The position numbers and the translations under genes were made by a program. From assembly GCA_013817135.1 (NCBI GenBank), contig JACDDF010000233.1:1-5042 (forward strand): 5,042 nucleotides of DNA, read 5' to 3'. Under the pieces are notes generated by a model. It was not told where the DNA came from. It made no database searches and saw only the letters and a list, made by a program, of their open reading frames with translations. This stretch comes from Nitrospirales bacterium. Lineage in GTDB: Bacteria > Nitrospirota > Nitrospiria > Nitrospirales > UBA8639. This document shows positions 4,354 through 5,042 of this stretch, in pieces; the first letter of the stretch is position 1, and every line of letters begins with the position of its first letter.

Positions 4354-5042
4354 ATGATTGGTAAGTCCATGAGACAACTGTGGAGAGGATCGGGCGTGAA
4401 TATTGGCCTGTCCTTTCTTTCTGTGTTTGCCCTGTTCCCGTTGCTGTGGATGTTGAGTGTGTCCTTTATGGTTCCGGGAGAGGCCAGCAATTTTCCGCCA
4501 CCGCTGTTGCCGGAGCATCCGACGCTCGAGAACTATATCAAGCTCTTTGAGTATTCCAGCATGGGAAGGAACTTCTTGAATTCCCTGTTTGTCGCGTCCG
4601 TGGCCACACTCCTGTCGCTTACGTTCAATGTGTCTGCCGGATATGCGTTTGCCAAACTGGAGTTTAAGGGGCGGCAACTGCTGTTTCGCGGGCTTCTGAG
4701 CGCCCTGGTCATTCCGGCGCAGGTGTCCATGATTCCGCTGTTCCTGATGTTGAAAGGGATGGGGTTGGTCAATAGCTGGATCGGTGTGCTGATCCCTTTT
4801 GTGGCGAGCATATTTGGTATATTCCTAGTACGGCAGTATGCCTTGTCCATTCCGACGGAATTGATCGAGTCGGCCAGAATCGAAGGGGCCAGTGAACTAC
4901 GCATTTTCCGGTCCGTCGTGGTGCCGTTACTGACACCCATTCTGATTACACTGGGGCTGTTTACTTTTATGGCCGCATGGAATGATTTTTTATGGCCGCT
5001 CATTGTGCTGACTGACAGTGCCAAATATACCTTGCCGATTGC
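4354..5042 (+). CDS. MalG/UgpE-type permease of a CUT1 sugar ABC importer, partial at the 3' end
   Basis: 229 complete codons are visible and the frame is still open at the window edge; the family is usually about 270-280 residues, so roughly 45-50 are missing. Visible marks are a first membrane segment (about 16-38), NSLFVASVAT (76-85), YAFAKLEFKG (97-106), VIPAQVSMIPLF (119-130), the EAA loop ESARIEGAS...VVVPLLTP (172-195) and AWNDFLWPL (208-216). All are characteristic of MalG-like permeases. This is the second half of the channel with the MalF-type protein at 2568. The start is uncertain. ATG 4354 has GGGGAG at 4335-4340, a long 13-bp spacing, while the in-frame ATG 4369 (MRQLWRGSG) has no clear site. 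The poor initiation region may reflect loss of the original coupling to permease 1 when the repeats arrived. Confidence 0.93.
   Translation, partial: MIGKSMRQLWRGSGVNIGLSFLSVFALFPLLWMLSVSFMVPGEASNFPPPLLPEHPTLENYIKLFEYSSMGRNFLNSLFVASVATLLSLTFNVSAGYAFAKLEFKGRQLLFRGLLSALVIPAQVSMIPLFLMLKGMGLVNSWIGVLIPFVASIFGIFLVRQYALSIPTELIESARIEGASELRIFRSVVVPLLTPILITLGLFTFMAAWNDFLWPLIVLTDSAKYTLPI

Noticed and set aside
4024..4677. 217-residue minus-strand frame over copy D and the MalG-type gene
   Set aside because: Antisense shadow of a clear permease gene plus repeat sequence; no domain recognised.
4533..5024. 163-residue minus-strand frame within the MalG-type gene
   Set aside because: It lies wholly antisense to a strongly supported membrane protein and shows no recognisable family.

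Overview
The window is a piece of a bacterial chromosome of moderate GC content, probably Gram-negative. The evidence is a carbohydrate-type binding-protein-dependent ABC importer, proteobacterial/Nitrospirota-style small toxin-antitoxin (TA) genes, a remnant that looks like a REP-associated transposase, and abundant structured intergenic repeats. I cannot name the organism with confidence.

The backbone is an ABC importer operon of the CUT1 (MalEFG/UgpBAE-like) type, all on the + strand. It comprises the C-terminal part of a solute-binding protein (1-633), a complete MalF-type inner-membrane permease (2568-3449), and a MalG-type permease running off the right edge (from 4354). The ATPase is not in the window. 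The two permeases would form the membrane channel, fed by the binding protein.

The operon is interrupted twice. Interruption 1 (about 666-2470) lies between the binding protein and permease 1. From left to right it holds a copy of a structured repeat (A, 671-966), a DUF433 antitoxin-like gene, a DUF2442 gene, the decayed C-terminal half of a DUF5615 PIN-like toxin, a BrnT toxin gene overlapping a small antitoxin-like gene, and a minus-strand remnant of a RAYT/DnaA-type helix-turn-helix protein. Both edges carry a copy of the same binding-protein/permease junction. The left edge keeps the real end of the binding protein plus 12 codons of a permease start. The right edge keeps a shortened, roughly 80% identical end of the binding protein followed by the intact permease. 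The differences are largely synonymous, so the two junctions appear to come from diverged homologous operons rather than from a fresh target-site duplication.

Interruption 2 (3467-4302) lies between the two permeases and is filled by three head-to-tail copies (B, C, D) of the same repeat, with periods of 322 and 324 bp. The repeats encode no credible protein, but they show nested inverted repeats with compensatory base changes between copies. This suggests selection on a folded RNA or single-stranded DNA. Their position at the two cistron boundaries recalls the REP elements of the E. coli malE-malF boundary; that functional parallel is inference.

The most interesting material is the covarying repeat family, the duplicated operon junction with its in-frame mini-gene overlapping the permease start, and the small graveyard of TA and transposase remnants between them.
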